Notes under the pieces: model-generated
Told to the model about the DNA's origin: nothing
Seen by the model: the letters and a program-made list of their open reading frames with translations, nothing else
Database searches by the model: none
Made by a program: the position numbers and the translations under genes
In this document: positions 5,771 to 14,425 of the stretch, in pieces
Layout of the letters: each line of letters begins with the position of its first letter
Numbering within the stretch: the first letter of the stretch is position 1
Assembly (NCBI GenBank): GCA_002431965.1
Contig: DJEW01000028.1
Location: 17,188-47,627 of the forward strand
Reading direction: 5' to 3'
DNA length: 30,440 nt
From: Clostridiales bacterium UBA5888
Lineage (GTDB): Bacteria; Bacillota; Clostridia; Oscillospirales; Oscillospiraceae

Positions 5771-6811
5771 GTGAATATATCCTGTTTTCTCGGCGCAAAC
5801 TCCAAAGACGGTTTTCACTCGCTCTATTCCGGGTTTTGCCGCGCACCGGGTGATTATCTGAGCGTGGTAAAGGGCGGACCGGGCACGGGTAAATCCGGTT
5901 TCATGCGTAAGCTCGGGGCGGAGGCGGAGCATCGCGGGTTAGACGTAGAGTATATTCTCTGCTCCGGCGATCCGGATTCGCTCGACGGCGTATACATACC
6001 AGCGATGCAGCGCGGCTGGCTCGACGGCACAGCGCCGCACGGCGCTGATCCGGTTCATTTTGGGATCGACGGAGATTATGTCAACCTAGGCGCATTCTGC
6101 ACGCCGCTCCCGCCCGCTTCATCATCGGAGGCTATGCGCCTGTACGGCGAGTATAAAGCCGAGTACGACGCGGCTTATGGTTATCTTGCCTCCGCATCCG
6201 CGGTGCGCGGGGCGTATCTTCCGCCGCTGTGGGGCGAGGAGCAGCGCTCTGCGCTGAGGCGCAGGCTGCGCAACATACTGCGCCGCTGCCGGGGACAGGA
6301 CGGCGTTAAGTTCAGCGGCGGTGAGCGGTATCTTCACGCTCTCTCCTGCAAGGGCGAGCTGTGGCTCAGTGATGAAGCCGCAAAGCTATGCAGGCTGATA
6401 TATCAGCTTGACGATGGCTTCGGCGGGGCGGACACGGCGCTGAAGATCGCCGCGGAGGAGGCGGCGGCTTTGGGCGCGGAGTGTATCGCATGCCGCAGTC
6501 CGCTCGACAGCGCAAGGCTCGACGCACTGCTTGTGCCGGGGCTGGATGTGGGTTTTGTCTCTACGGGGTACACCGTCCCCGGTGCGCGGCACATACGGCT
6601 GGACGCAGCAGTGAACACGGCGTCCCTGCACGAGCGGAGAGCGGAGATGCGCGAAGGGAGACAGCTGGAGGAGCGGCTTACCGCGCTTGCGCTGGAGCAT
6701 CTGGCGCGGGCAAAGGCGCTGCATGACGAGCTTGAAGCGCATTACAAGGCGGCAATGGACTTCCCTGCCCTGACGGAGTTTACGGAGAGATACATAAGAG
6801 ATGTGTTTTAA
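5771..6811 (+). CDS. P-loop ATPase/nucleotide-kinase-like protein (PRK06851-type)
   Basis: The predicted 346-residue protein starts at a GTG nine bases after AAGGAGG; an ATG at 5747 precedes that site and is unlikely. A Walker A motif, GGPGTGKS (35-42), is followed by sequence typical of the family I remember as PRK06851 (CSGDPDSLDGVYIPAM and DGTAPHG). That family has two similar lobes, each with a P-loop. Here the second lobe keeps the landmark sequence (ECIACRSPLDSARLDALLVPGLDV), but its expected P-loop reads GFGGADTAL, without the lysine and serine needed for nucleotide phosphate. The substrate is unknown. The protein is soluble. The gene appears monocistronic, with a possible upstream control region of 17-bp repeats and a terminator downstream. 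Confidence 0.75.
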   Translation: MNISCFLGANSKDGFHSLYSGFCRAPGDYLSVVKGGPGTGKSGFMRKLGAEAEHRGLDVEYILCSGDPDSLDGVYIPAMQRGWLDGTAPHGADPVHFGIDGDYVNLGAFCTPLPPASSSEAMRLYGEYKAEYDAAYGYLASASAVRGAYLPPLWGEEQRSALRRRLRNILRRCRGQDGVKFSGGERYLHALSCKGELWLSDEAAKLCRLIYQLDDGFGGADTALKIAAEEAAALGAECIACRSPLDSARLDALLVPGLDVGFVSTGYTVPGARHIRLDAAVNTASLHERRAEMREGRQLEERLTALALEHLARAKALHDELEAHYKAAMDFPALTEFTERYIRDVF

Positions 6812-6832
6812 ATAATGCGGCGCTGCCTCAGC
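6811..6832. repeat. Palindromic intergenic repeat, partial copy B
   Basis: AATAATGCGGCGCTGCCTCA directly follows the P-loop gene stop. It matches both ends of the complete copy at 29732-29780 with the middle removed. Confidence 0.4.
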
Positions 6833-6867
6833 GTCGGGTAAGCCGTAAACGGAACAATTACGAACTA

Positions 6868-6902
6868 ATAAAAGCTCCGTCTGCTGCCGCAGACGGAGCT
6901 TT
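6868..6902. terminator. Bidirectional intrinsic terminator
   Basis: AAAAGCTCCGTCTGC pairs with GCAGACGGAGCTTTT around a four-base loop, with T-runs both ways. It ends the P-loop gene from the left and the tRNA transcript from the right. Confidence 0.9.
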
Positions 6903-6904
6903 TA

Positions 6905-6978
6905 TGGAGCAGGGCACGGGAGTCGAACCCGCCTAGCCAGCTTGGGAAGCTGGAGTAATACCGATATACCAGCCCTGC
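6905..6978 (-). tRNA. tRNA-Gly (anticodon CCC)
   Basis: The minus strand folds into a 74-base tRNA with an encoded CCA end. The acceptor stem is GCAGGGC/GCCCTGC; the anticodon stem CCAGC/GCTGG encloses TTCCCAA, giving anticodon CCC; the T arm is GCGGG-TTCGACT-CCCGT. It reads GGG glycine codons. A bidirectional terminator lies directly downstream. Confidence 0.95.
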
Positions 6979-7082
6979 AAAATATACGACCGGCAAAGCA
7001 CGCCGCCCCGCCGAAATAACACTGATATTATATCACACCCGCGCGCATATTTCAAGAGAAAAATCGCGCGCGGACGGAAAAT

Positions 7083-7114
7083 TTACCGGGCGCGGCTTGC
7101 GCCGCACCCGGTAA
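7083..7114 (-). terminator. Intrinsic terminator after the MBOAT/SGNH operon
   Basis: TTACCGGG and CCCGGTAA form the outer stem with a GC-rich inner stem. On the minus strand AATTTT follows. It lies 28 bases past the SGNH gene stop. Confidence 0.7.
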
Positions 7115-7141
7115 GAGTAATTTCACGGCGTCTGTGCACGT

Positions 7142-8572
7142 TCATTCAGCGTCTCTAGTCAACGCGCAGTCATTGAGTGTATTGAAGCCGACCGTATCGA
7201 CAACGGCGTTGGTCAAGGCGTCGTAAACAATGAGCGCGATCTCGCTGCCGCCATACCATGTGAGCTTTTTATCGTTGAGATAGACATCCTGATATTCAAA
7301 ATTGACGCGGATAGTGTTTTCGCCGAGCACAAAGCTCATGCTCTCCCCCTCTATCTGTGCCGGGGCATTTTCACCGGCGGCAGTATCGGCAATGAGGATG
7401 GCGTTATTCGCACTCTCGTCATAGACTGCGCGGTCCATACCCACGCTCTCAAGCTCTTTTTCGAGCTCCGTCATTGCGTCACTTTCCCAAGGGCTGTTTT
7501 TGACGACGAGCAGCGCACGTCCGCTGCGACGCAGCTCGGCGAAGTAATCCGCGCTGTCCGTGACGGCAGTGAGATAGTCATTATTCACGTTGTGTGCGTT
7601 GATGTCCCAGCTTGAGTACGCCGCGTCGCCGCGCCTGTCAGGGATGCCGTACTCGCTTTGCAGATACGCCGCCAGCCATGCGGACACCTTGCGCGCGCCG
7701 TTTGCGTTCATGTGCCGGTCGAGCGACCAGTCCGCTTCGGTGATGCCAAGCTCCGCGTCCATGAGGTTCATGTTGACAAATGCGAGATCATTGTCCGCCG
7801 CTATCCCGGCGACAGTATTGAGGATAGGCTGGGTCTGCTCGCGCTCGAGCGATGGGGTTTTGAGCAGCATAAGAGGCACGCTCTTTTCACGGCAGAGAGC
7901 GATAATTTTGTTGAGATATTCAAGCTCCTTGTCCATAATGGGCGATGCAGCCGTTATACCCTCGGCGCTCTCAAACTCATAGCTGCCGGTGCCGTAGCGC
8001 AGAACGCTGCCCTTGAAGTTTTCAAGCCCCTTTGACCACGGGAAATGCTGAAAATCCGCCATGGTCAGCTCGTCAAAGCGCCCATGGTAGAGCGGGAAGC
8101 CGAGGAGGAGATTGAGCTGCCTGTCCTCCGGCGCGGAGGCGCGCACAGCCTCGATCTTGTTCTTCGAAAGGCGCATTCCGGCGGTATTCTTTATCTGGTT
8201 TTGTTCTTCGGAATACTCGTAGTCGCTTGTTGACGCCATCACCTCAAGCACGATGAGCTTCGGCGTCTGGTATTTGAGCGCTTCGACTATATTATAATAC
8301 GAATTCCACAGCGGCTGTACTCCGCCCCAGAGATCGTAAGCGGCGATGCCGCAGCTGTCCCAGAGCGTGGCGGTGTCAACATTTATGCCGGCGTGGCTGT
8401 TGCCCACGAGCAGCACGTCCACCGTGCCGTCGGGCTGGGCATAGAAATCCTGCATGGTGAGTATGCCGTCGGAGCGCTTCATGACGAGCACGCCGTTTAG
8501 ATACCACAGCCCGCCGAGGGCGAGCGCGACGACAAGAAGCACGCAGATGATGCGCGAAAGATATTTTTTCAT
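7142..8572 (-). CDS. DltD/AlgX-like SGNH-fold partner of an MBOAT acyltransferase
   Basis: The 476-residue protein has an N-terminal membrane anchor (about 7-28) and is otherwise extracytoplasmic. The SGNH block GNSHAG has its nucleophile at about Ser59. The matching Asp/His pair is in SLDRHMNANGA, a DxxH arrangement typical of DltD/AlgJ/AlgX-type O-acyl-transfer proteins. It starts 11 bases after the MBOAT gene with GGAGG, so the two are translated from one message. The pair probably adds acetyl or another acyl group to a surface polysaccharide or secreted glycan; the acceptor cannot be deduced. No alginate or dlt operon genes are nearby. Confidence 0.8.
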   Translation of the reverse strand: MKKYLSRIICVLLVVALALGGLWYLNGVLVMKRSDGILTMQDFYAQPDGTVDVLLVGNSHAGINVDTATLWDSCGIAAYDLWGGVQPLWNSYYNIVEALKYQTPKLIVLEVMASTSDYEYSEEQNQIKNTAGMRLSKNKIEAVRASAPEDRQLNLLLGFPLYHGRFDELTMADFQHFPWSKGLENFKGSVLRYGTGSYEFESAEGITAASPIMDKELEYLNKIIALCREKSVPLMLLKTPSLEREQTQPILNTVAGIAADNDLAFVNMNLMDAELGITEADWSLDRHMNANGARKVSAWLAAYLQSEYGIPDRRGDAAYSSWDINAHNVNNDYLTAVTDSADYFAELRRSGRALLVVKNSPWESDAMTELEKELESVGMDRAVYDESANNAILIADTAAGENAPAQIEGESMSFVLGENTIRVNFEYQDVYLNDKKLTWYGGSEIALIVYDALTNAVVDTVGFNTLNDCALTRDAE

Positions 8573-8583
8573 TGCCGCCTCCC

Positions 8584-10056
8584 TCAGAACCCAGCGTAGA
8601 CGAAGGCGTTGGCAGAATACTGCGCACCGTAAACGCCGAACACGATAATGACAAAGAACATTGAAAGCGCAAGCGCAGCGCGGAACACCGGGTTCTGGCT
8701 GAGGATAAACCTGACGCTGTACCCATGCTCACGCAGGGCGGACACCGCCAGCATCACCGCGCCGAACACCAGCACGACCGCCCAGTCCGTGGCAGTCATG
8801 CCCATGGCGGCAAGCGAGCCGTCAAAAAGCACCCACGGGTTCCACACCGTAAACATGCGCAGAAAATACACCGCCGTCGCCTTGAGTCCGCCGATGCTGA
8901 ACGGCACGACGTTTGCCGACATCAAAAGCAGCACAATAAGGCGCTGAAGCGACTTATACCCGAACGTCTCGCGGTTTATATGCAGCGCCTCGCAAGCCTT
9001 TATCCGGTACGGCAGCGTGAGCTGCCCGACGACCATGTACGCCGCCGCGACAAAGCCCCAGTACGCAAACGTCCACGATGCGCCGTGCCACAGCCCGCTG
9101 ACCGTGAAGACAATGAGCGTATTGAGCATTTTGCGCGCCCTGCCCTTGCGGCTGCCGCCGAGTGGGATATAGAGATAATCCGTAAACCAGCTCGTCATGG
9201 AAATATGCCAGCGCCGCCACATACCCGCCACAGACGTGGCAAACCACGGCTGGCGGAAGTTATCGGGAATGTCAAACCCGAAAAGCGCCGCCACAGCGAT
9301 CGCCATATAGCTGTACCCGGCGAAATCCACATACAGCTGCAGCATGGCAGAGACCATGTGGATAAGCATGACGAAGCCGCCGTAGTTATAATAGCTCTGG
9401 AAAACATGCGTGACAAACCCCGCAAGGCGGTCGGAGAGCACAAGCTTTAAAAGCGCGCCCCACAAAAACGTGAAGATAAACACCTGGAAGCGCTCCCAGG
9501 TCACCTCGCGCCGGGCGCGTATCTGCGGGAGAAAGCTCGCCGCACGGAGGATAGGACCGGAAACGATAGTCGGGAAAAACGCGACAAAAAGACTGTAGTT
9601 GATAATATCCCGCTCCGGCTCTGCCTTGCCGCTCTTCAAATCAAGAAGATATGTGGAGCTCTGGAACGTATAGAACGCGAGTCCGACGGGCAGCAGTATT
9701 TTCGGCGGGGCGACGGACGCGCCGAACAACCCCAGCACCGCGTTGAAGTTGCCCACGAGAAAGCCCGTGTATTTGAATACAACGAGGATCAGGATGTTCT
9801 GCACCAGCGCCCAGGTGTATATCCTGCCGCGCTTTGCCGCATCCGTCTGCTTCGAGCCGGTAAGACCGCCGAGGTATGTCACGGCAATGCTCAGCGCGAG
9901 GACAATGAGATATTTCACGTCATAGCTGGCATAGAATATTATGCTGGCGATAAGCAGCACGATGTTCTGCCCGCGCGCCGTTTTCCCCGCCAGCACATAT
10001 GCCAGAAAGCACAGCGGAAGAAGCAGCGCCCAGAACTGTATACTGACAAAAGACAT
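8584..10056 (-). CDS. MBOAT family membrane O-acyltransferase (AlgI/DltB-like)
   Basis: The 490-residue polytopic protein has about ten to twelve membrane segments. It carries family landmarks KYTGFLV, FPTIVSGPILR, RRWHISMTSWFTDYLYIPLGGS and the catalytic-histidine block SGLWHGASWTF. These proteins pass an acyl group from a cytoplasmic donor across the membrane to an SGNH partner, here the next gene. GAGGAAA precedes the ATG, and the gene starts 11 bases after asnA. Length agrees with AlgI/PatA-type members. The upstream link to asnA is odd: no shared pathway is obvious. Confidence 0.92.
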   Translation of the reverse strand: MSFVSIQFWALLLPLCFLAYVLAGKTARGQNIVLLIASIIFYASYDVKYLIVLALSIAVTYLGGLTGSKQTDAAKRGRIYTWALVQNILILVVFKYTGFLVGNFNAVLGLFGASVAPPKILLPVGLAFYTFQSSTYLLDLKSGKAEPERDIINYSLFVAFFPTIVSGPILRAASFLPQIRARREVTWERFQVFIFTFLWGALLKLVLSDRLAGFVTHVFQSYYNYGGFVMLIHMVSAMLQLYVDFAGYSYMAIAVAALFGFDIPDNFRQPWFATSVAGMWRRWHISMTSWFTDYLYIPLGGSRKGRARKMLNTLIVFTVSGLWHGASWTFAYWGFVAAAYMVVGQLTLPYRIKACEALHINRETFGYKSLQRLIVLLLMSANVVPFSIGGLKATAVYFLRMFTVWNPWVLFDGSLAAMGMTATDWAVVLVFGAVMLAVSALREHGYSVRFILSQNPVFRAALALSMFFVIIVFGVYGAQYSANAFVYAGF

Positions 10057-10067
10057 CTATCTTTTCC

Positions 10068-11081
10068 TCAAAGCAGCGTCACGCCGGCATTCTCGCAGGC
10101 GGCGACGGTCTCGTCATCCCAGATGGAAGCCTGCACCTCGCCGATGTGCGCCTTGCCCAGCAGCAGCATGGAAATGCGCGACTGCCCGATGCCGCCGCCG
10201 ATGGTGAGCGGAAGCTCTCCGTTCAAAAGCGCCCTGTGATATGGCAGCGCGCGCCGTTCATCATGATGAGAGAGCGTAAGCTGCCGGTCAAGCGCAGCGG
10301 GATCGACCCTTATGCCCATGGAGGACACCTCCATCGCGCAGCCGAGCCAGTCGCACCAGAAGAGTATATCGCCGTTGAGCGTCCAGTCGTCATAGTCCGG
10401 TGCCCGTCCGTCATGCGGCTTGCCGGAGCGAAGCGCGCCGCCAATGCCGATGATGAAGACCGTTTTATGCTCCTTCGCATATGCGTTCTCGCGCTGCTTT
10501 GGCGTAAGCTCGGGGTACATATCCTCAAGCTGCTGCGCCGTGACGAACGACACACGCCGCTCAAGCTTCGGCAGAGACTGAAGCTGCGGATATATCGCCT
10601 GGATGGTGTCCTGCGTGTCGCAGATGGCGGCGACGATGTCCATCGCGGTGGACTTGAGATAATCTATATTCCTGTTTTCCGGGAGGATGACCTTTTCCCA
10701 GTCCCACTGATCGACATACACCGAATGGAGATTATCCAGCACGTCCTCATCGCGGCGGATAGCGTCCATATCCGTGCACAGCCCGCGCCCGGGGTAAAAG
10801 CCGTAGCGTTTGAGCGCCATGCGCTTCCACTTGGCAAGCGAATGCACAACCTGGGCTTTCTTGTCGGAGCGGAGAATATCAAACGACACGGGGCGCTCTA
10901 CGCCGTTGAGATCGTCATTGAGACCCGAGCCCGCCTCAACAAACAGCGGTGCGGACACGCGGTAGAGATTCAAAAGCGCGCAGAGCCTGTCCTCAAAAAG
11001 GCGTTTGAGAAGCCCAATGGCTTTCTGCGTGTCATAGATGCTCAGAAGGCTTTTGTAGCCGTCGGGGATGATAGAATTCAT
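10068..11081 (-). CDS. asnA: Aspartate--ammonia ligase (AsnA-type asparagine synthetase)
   Basis: The 337-residue cytoplasmic enzyme uses ATP and free ammonia to convert aspartate to asparagine. It resembles a class II aminoacyl-tRNA synthetase core. Recognisable stretches are VSAPLFVEAGSGLNDDLNG, YGFYPGRGLCTDMDAIRRDE, VYVDQWDWEKVI and the C-terminal GGGIGQSRISMLLL. Length is normal for the family. Its ATG overlaps the stop of the upstream DUF4364 gene (ATGA), which shows translational coupling. The enzyme has no glutaminase domain, so it suits an ammonia-rich habitat. Confidence 0.96.
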   Translation of the reverse strand: MNSIIPDGYKSLLSIYDTQKAIGLLKRLFEDRLCALLNLYRVSAPLFVEAGSGLNDDLNGVERPVSFDILRSDKKAQVVHSLAKWKRMALKRYGFYPGRGLCTDMDAIRRDEDVLDNLHSVYVDQWDWEKVILPENRNIDYLKSTAMDIVAAICDTQDTIQAIYPQLQSLPKLERRVSFVTAQQLEDMYPELTPKQRENAYAKEHKTVFIIGIGGALRSGKPHDGRAPDYDDWTLNGDILFWCDWLGCAMEVSSMGIRVDPAALDRQLTLSHHDERRALPYHRALLNGELPLTIGGGIGQSRISMLLLGKAHIGEVQASIWDDETVAACENAGVTLL

Positions 11082-11614
11082 TTTTTCTCTTTACTCTTTT
11101 CCTCGCTCACGAGAGCGATAATTTGCTGATATATATTCTCCGCATCGCGGCGGAAGTTTTTCTCGATCAGCTTTGCCTGCGCCTCGCTTGCAATGAGCAG
11201 GCGCATGTCGATGATCTCCCCCTTGCCGTCGGACATCGCAAGGTGCGCGGTCAGCCCGCTGTCGGTCATGAAATGCTCCGTGACGATCATGGCATCGCGC
11301 GCAAGGCGCGCCGCCACTGGGGCGAGCATACGCTCCGCCTTCATGCGCACGGAGTACGGCAGGCTGCTCTCCACGGTGTCGGCGTTGCGCGCGCCCTTCT
11401 CCGTGATGCGGTAGCCGCCGTCGACCTCGTCGATATGCCCTGTGGCGACAAGCTCCGCAAGGCAGTCGGAATAGTCAAAGTATCCCACGCCCGCGTCGCA
11501 CTGCGCAAGATCCAGCAGCGTCTCCGGCTCGACAACACCGGGAAGGCGGCGCAGAATAAAAAGGATGAGTATCTTTATATCCAGCTTTTCATGTATCATT
11601 CCGTGCTGCGGCAT
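11078..11614 (-). CDS. DUF4364 family protein, winged-helix regulator
   Basis: The predicted 178-residue protein starts at the ATG at 11614, eight bases after GGAGGAGA; a longer reading frame upstream lacks such a site. The N-terminal half looks like a winged helix (KLDIKILILFILRRLP through GYRITEKG). The rest is mixed helix and ends in a charged tail. I recognise it as DUF4364, a clostridial family thought to be transcriptional regulators. It leads the operon with asnA, which it overlaps by four bases, so it may control that operon. Ligand and target are unknown. Confidence 0.8.
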   Translation of the reverse strand: MPQHGMIHEKLDIKILILFILRRLPGVVEPETLLDLAQCDAGVGYFDYSDCLAELVATGHIDEVDGGYRITEKGARNADTVESSLPYSVRMKAERMLAPVAARLARDAMIVTEHFMTDSGLTAHLAMSDGKGEIIDMRLLIASEAQAKLIEKNFRRDAENIYQQIIALVSEEKSKEKK

Positions 11615-11659
11615 ATGATTCTCCTCCTTCTTTTCATGCCAGAGCCAGTGCTTTATTTT

Positions 11660-11688
11660 ATTATAATTCGCCGCTCTTTTCAAGAGCG
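11660..11688 (-). promoter_or_regulatory. Probable promoter region of the DUF4364 operon
   Basis: TATAAT (11660-11665, minus strand) lies about 46 bases before the start codon. Where the -35 should be there is a perfect inverted repeat, CGCTCTT-TTC-AAGAGCG (11672-11688), likely an operator or activator site. No good -35 is visible. Confidence 0.4.
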
Positions 11689-11704
11689 AAATAGCACAAT
11701 GGTG

Positions 11705-11712
11705 CATACACT
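11705..11712 (+). promoter_or_regulatory. Possible SigE-type -10 element
   Basis: CATACACT about 45 bases before the cysteine-rich gene fits the -10 of mother-cell sigma factor SigE. A convincing -35 is not visible, so this is weak support for sporulation control. Confidence 0.25.
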
Positions 11713-11755
11713 GTATTGAAGTCTCTTATATGGTCTCTTCAAAGGAGGTATGTCT

Positions 11756-12565
11756 ATGGCGGACAGAGTTGTACCCGGACCCGTTGAGAGTTCGGCAAGC
11801 ATCCGCGAAGCCGTTTGCATCAACACAAAAAAGATATTCGACAGCTGCCGTGACAAGGACTGCGTTGACGATCTGAGGGTATACCCCACTGTCACGTCAC
11901 AGTCCTACATAGAAAACGCCCTGAGCATTCGCCCAAGGTCTGCGGAGCTGCTTTACGTAGATGTGAATGTAGAGCCGATCAGCTTCAACCGGGGCTATTA
12001 CACGGTTGACTGCACGTATTTTTACCGCGTCACCTGCGAGACCTTCCCTGCCGGGCAGCAGTGCACGGGGCTTGCGGTGTTTGACAAGCGTGTGATGCTA
12101 TTTGGCAGCGAGGGCAGCGTAAAAACCTTTTCGTCCGACGCCGCCGCATCACAGGCGACTATCGACGACCTGCCCACGGCGGTGGTCAACTCCGTCGATC
12201 CCATCTGCCTGCACTGCAAGCTTGTGGACGCGGAGTGCCTCATCCCCACCGACATCGAGCAGCGCCGCATCCCGGATTTCATCACCTCTGCATTTGCCGA
12301 GACGCTCGTCGTCAGCGACACGGCGCGCAGGTGGTTCGTGACCATCGGGCAATTCAGCATCATCCGCCTTGAGCGCGACACTCAGCTGCTCATCCCGGCG
12401 TATGACTACTGCATGCCCGACAAGGAGTGTCCGGGCGTTGCCAGCGACGAGGACCCGTGCATGCTTTTCAGCCGCATACGTTTCCCCGTGGAGGAGTTTT
12501 TCCCTCCCGACAGCGTGTGCGAATGCTCCGACTACCGCACCATGGCGTCAAAGAGCGGCAAGTAA
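11756..12565 (+). CDS. Cysteine-rich protein of unknown function
   Basis: The predicted 269-residue protein starts at the second in-frame ATG, seven bases after AAAGGAGG; the first ATG sits only one base from that site. There is no signal peptide or membrane segment. More than a dozen cysteines are spread along it, several near acidic or basic residues (KIFDSCRDKDCVDDLRVY, ICLHCKLVDAECLI, MPDKECPG, DSVCECSDY). The middle is strand-rich (PRSAELLYVDVNVEPISFNRGYYTVD...). I remember similar proteins in many Clostridia, without a function. Cysteine richness and a possible SigE element make a cross-linked spore-coat or exosporium role conceivable, but this is inference. The gene is single and ends at its own terminator. 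Confidence 0.8.
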   Translation: MADRVVPGPVESSASIREAVCINTKKIFDSCRDKDCVDDLRVYPTVTSQSYIENALSIRPRSAELLYVDVNVEPISFNRGYYTVDCTYFYRVTCETFPAGQQCTGLAVFDKRVMLFGSEGSVKTFSSDAAASQATIDDLPTAVVNSVDPICLHCKLVDAECLIPTDIEQRRIPDFITSAFAETLVVSDTARRWFVTIGQFSIIRLERDTQLLIPAYDYCMPDKECPGVASDEDPCMLFSRIRFPVEEFFPPDSVCECSDYRTMASKSGK

Positions 12566-12577
12566 GCGCGACAAGGC

Positions 12578-12614
12578 AAAAGCCGTATGCTGATAAAAAG
12601 GCATACGGCTTTTT
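12578..12614. terminator. Bidirectional intrinsic terminator
   Basis: AAAAGCCGTATGC pairs with GCATACGGCTTTT around a ten-base loop, with T-runs on both sides. It separates the convergent cysteine-rich gene and the ABC exporter operon. Confidence 0.9.
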
Positions 12615-12630
12615 GCATTACCGCGTTTTG

Positions 12631-14412
12631 TCAGGCGGTCTGGTCAAACTGGCTGTTATAAAGCTCGGCATAGAAGCCGCCCTTTGCCATCAGCTCGTCA
12701 TGCGTGCCGCTCTCGACAACGTCGCCGTCGCGCATGACAAGGATCAGGTCGGCGTTTTTGATGGTGGAGAGGCGGTGGGCGATGACAAAGCTCGTTCTGC
12801 CCTGCATGAGCGTGTCCATGGCGCGCTGGATGATAAGCTCGGTGCGCGTATCGACGGAGGAGGTCGCCTCGTCGAGGATGAGCATGGGCGCGTTTTGCAG
12901 CATGGCGCGGGCAATGGTGAGCATCTGCTTCTGCCCGGCGGAGATGCTGGTGGCGTCGGAGAGGACGGTGTCAAACCCCTGCGGCAGAGAGCGGACGAAT
13001 TTGTCCAGCCCGCAGGCACGGCACACGCGCTCAAGATCCTCATCCGTCACGCCTTGCATATTGTAGACAAGATTCTCGCGCACCGTGCCCTCAAAAAGCC
13101 ATGTATCCTGCAAAACCATGGCAAACATCGCATGCACCGTCTCGCGGCGGAGGGCGGAAATCGGCGTGCCATCGATTTTTATGCTGCCGCTGTTTATCTC
13201 GAAAAATCGCATGAGAAGATTGACCATGGTCGTCTTGCCCGCGCCGGTGGGTCCGACGATGGCAACCTTCTGCCCCGGCTTTACCTCGGCGGAGAAGTTT
13301 TTGATGACGATCTTGTCCGGCGTATCGGGATAGCTGAAGCGCACGTTTTCAAAGCTGACCGCGCCGCGCACCGTGGGCATGGCGGCAATCTTATCGCTTT
13401 CGTCCGGCAGCTCCTCGCTGTCCAGAAATTCAAAAACGCGGTTTGCCGAGGCGGCGGCGGTCTGCATATTCGTCATGCCCTGTGCAATCTGCGTAAGCGG
13501 CGAGGTGAAGAGGCGGACATACATGATGAACGACACTATAACGCCGAATTTTATTGCCCCGCTCAGAGCGAGCACCGACCCGACGACGCACACCGCAGCA
13601 TACGCCACGTTGCCGACAACAATCATCAGCGGCTGCATCATTCCGGAGAGGAACTGCGAGCGCCAGTTCGCATCGTACACCTCGGCGTTCATCCCGTCAA
13701 AACGCGCCCTGACCTTTTTCTCCGCGCGCGAGAGACGCACAACGTCCAGTCCGGAGTACATCTCTTCAATATAACCGTTAAGCTTGCCAAGGCTCGTCTG
13801 CCGCGCGGCAAAGTATTTCTGCGAGCGGCGCATTATCAAAACGACGAGCACAAGCCCAACCATGGTTATCACAAGCGACGTGAGCGCAAGATGCCACTCC
13901 GTCACGAACATCATTATAAGCACGCCCACAAACTGCGTCACGGCGCTGATAATGGCGGGGAGGCTGTTGGTCAGCCCCTGCTGCAGCGTGGAAACGTCGT
14001 TGGTGATGCGGCTGAGTATATCGCCCTGGGAGGTCGTGTTGAAAAATTTCTGAGGCACACGGTTTATTTTTTCCGACAGCTCGCCGCGCATTCGGCAGGA
14101 CGTTTTGAGCGTGATCGTCGCCATGATATATTGCTGGATAAATGTGAACAAAGCGCTAAGCGCATATACGACGGCAAGGAGCGCCCCGATCCTGCCGACA
14201 GCGGCAAGATCAATGCCGGCGGCAAAGCCCTCCGACATAAGATTTGTCATCTCGCCGATTTTTCCCGGTCCTATGATCGTGAGAACTGCGCCGAGCGCGG
14301 CGAGAACAAGGGCAGTGACAAGGGCGGGTATGTCTCCGCGCATATACGCCGCAAGCTTTCTCAGCGACGCGCCGAGATCGACCTTTTCCACAACTTTCAT
14401 TCTGTCGTGCAT
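12631..14412 (-). CDS. ABC exporter half-transporter, consensus ATP site subunit
   Basis: The 593-residue protein has an N-terminal six-helix exporter domain (about 25-330) and a C-terminal ATPase. Walker A is GPTGAGKTT, the Q-loop is MVLQDTWLFEG, Walker B with catalytic glutamate is LILDEATSSVD and the switch histidine is in IAHRLSTI. Its signature reads SAGQK rather than SGGQ. Together with the partner gene, 13 bases upstream, it forms a heterodimeric exporter of the TM287/288 or BmrCD type, in which one ATP site is degenerate. Substrates of such pumps are often drugs, lipids or peptides; none is indicated. GAGGAGG precedes the ATG. Confidence 0.9.
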   Translation of the reverse strand: MHDRMKVVEKVDLGASLRKLAAYMRGDIPALVTALVLAALGAVLTIIGPGKIGEMTNLMSEGFAAGIDLAAVGRIGALLAVVYALSALFTFIQQYIMATITLKTSCRMRGELSEKINRVPQKFFNTTSQGDILSRITNDVSTLQQGLTNSLPAIISAVTQFVGVLIMMFVTEWHLALTSLVITMVGLVLVVLIMRRSQKYFAARQTSLGKLNGYIEEMYSGLDVVRLSRAEKKVRARFDGMNAEVYDANWRSQFLSGMMQPLMIVVGNVAYAAVCVVGSVLALSGAIKFGVIVSFIMYVRLFTSPLTQIAQGMTNMQTAAASANRVFEFLDSEELPDESDKIAAMPTVRGAVSFENVRFSYPDTPDKIVIKNFSAEVKPGQKVAIVGPTGAGKTTMVNLLMRFFEINSGSIKIDGTPISALRRETVHAMFAMVLQDTWLFEGTVRENLVYNMQGVTDEDLERVCRACGLDKFVRSLPQGFDTVLSDATSISAGQKQMLTIARAMLQNAPMLILDEATSSVDTRTELIIQRAMDTLMQGRTSFVIAHRLSTIKNADLILVMRDGDVVESGTHDELMAKGGFYAELYNSQFDQTA

Positions 14413-14425
14413 GTTCTTTCCCTCC

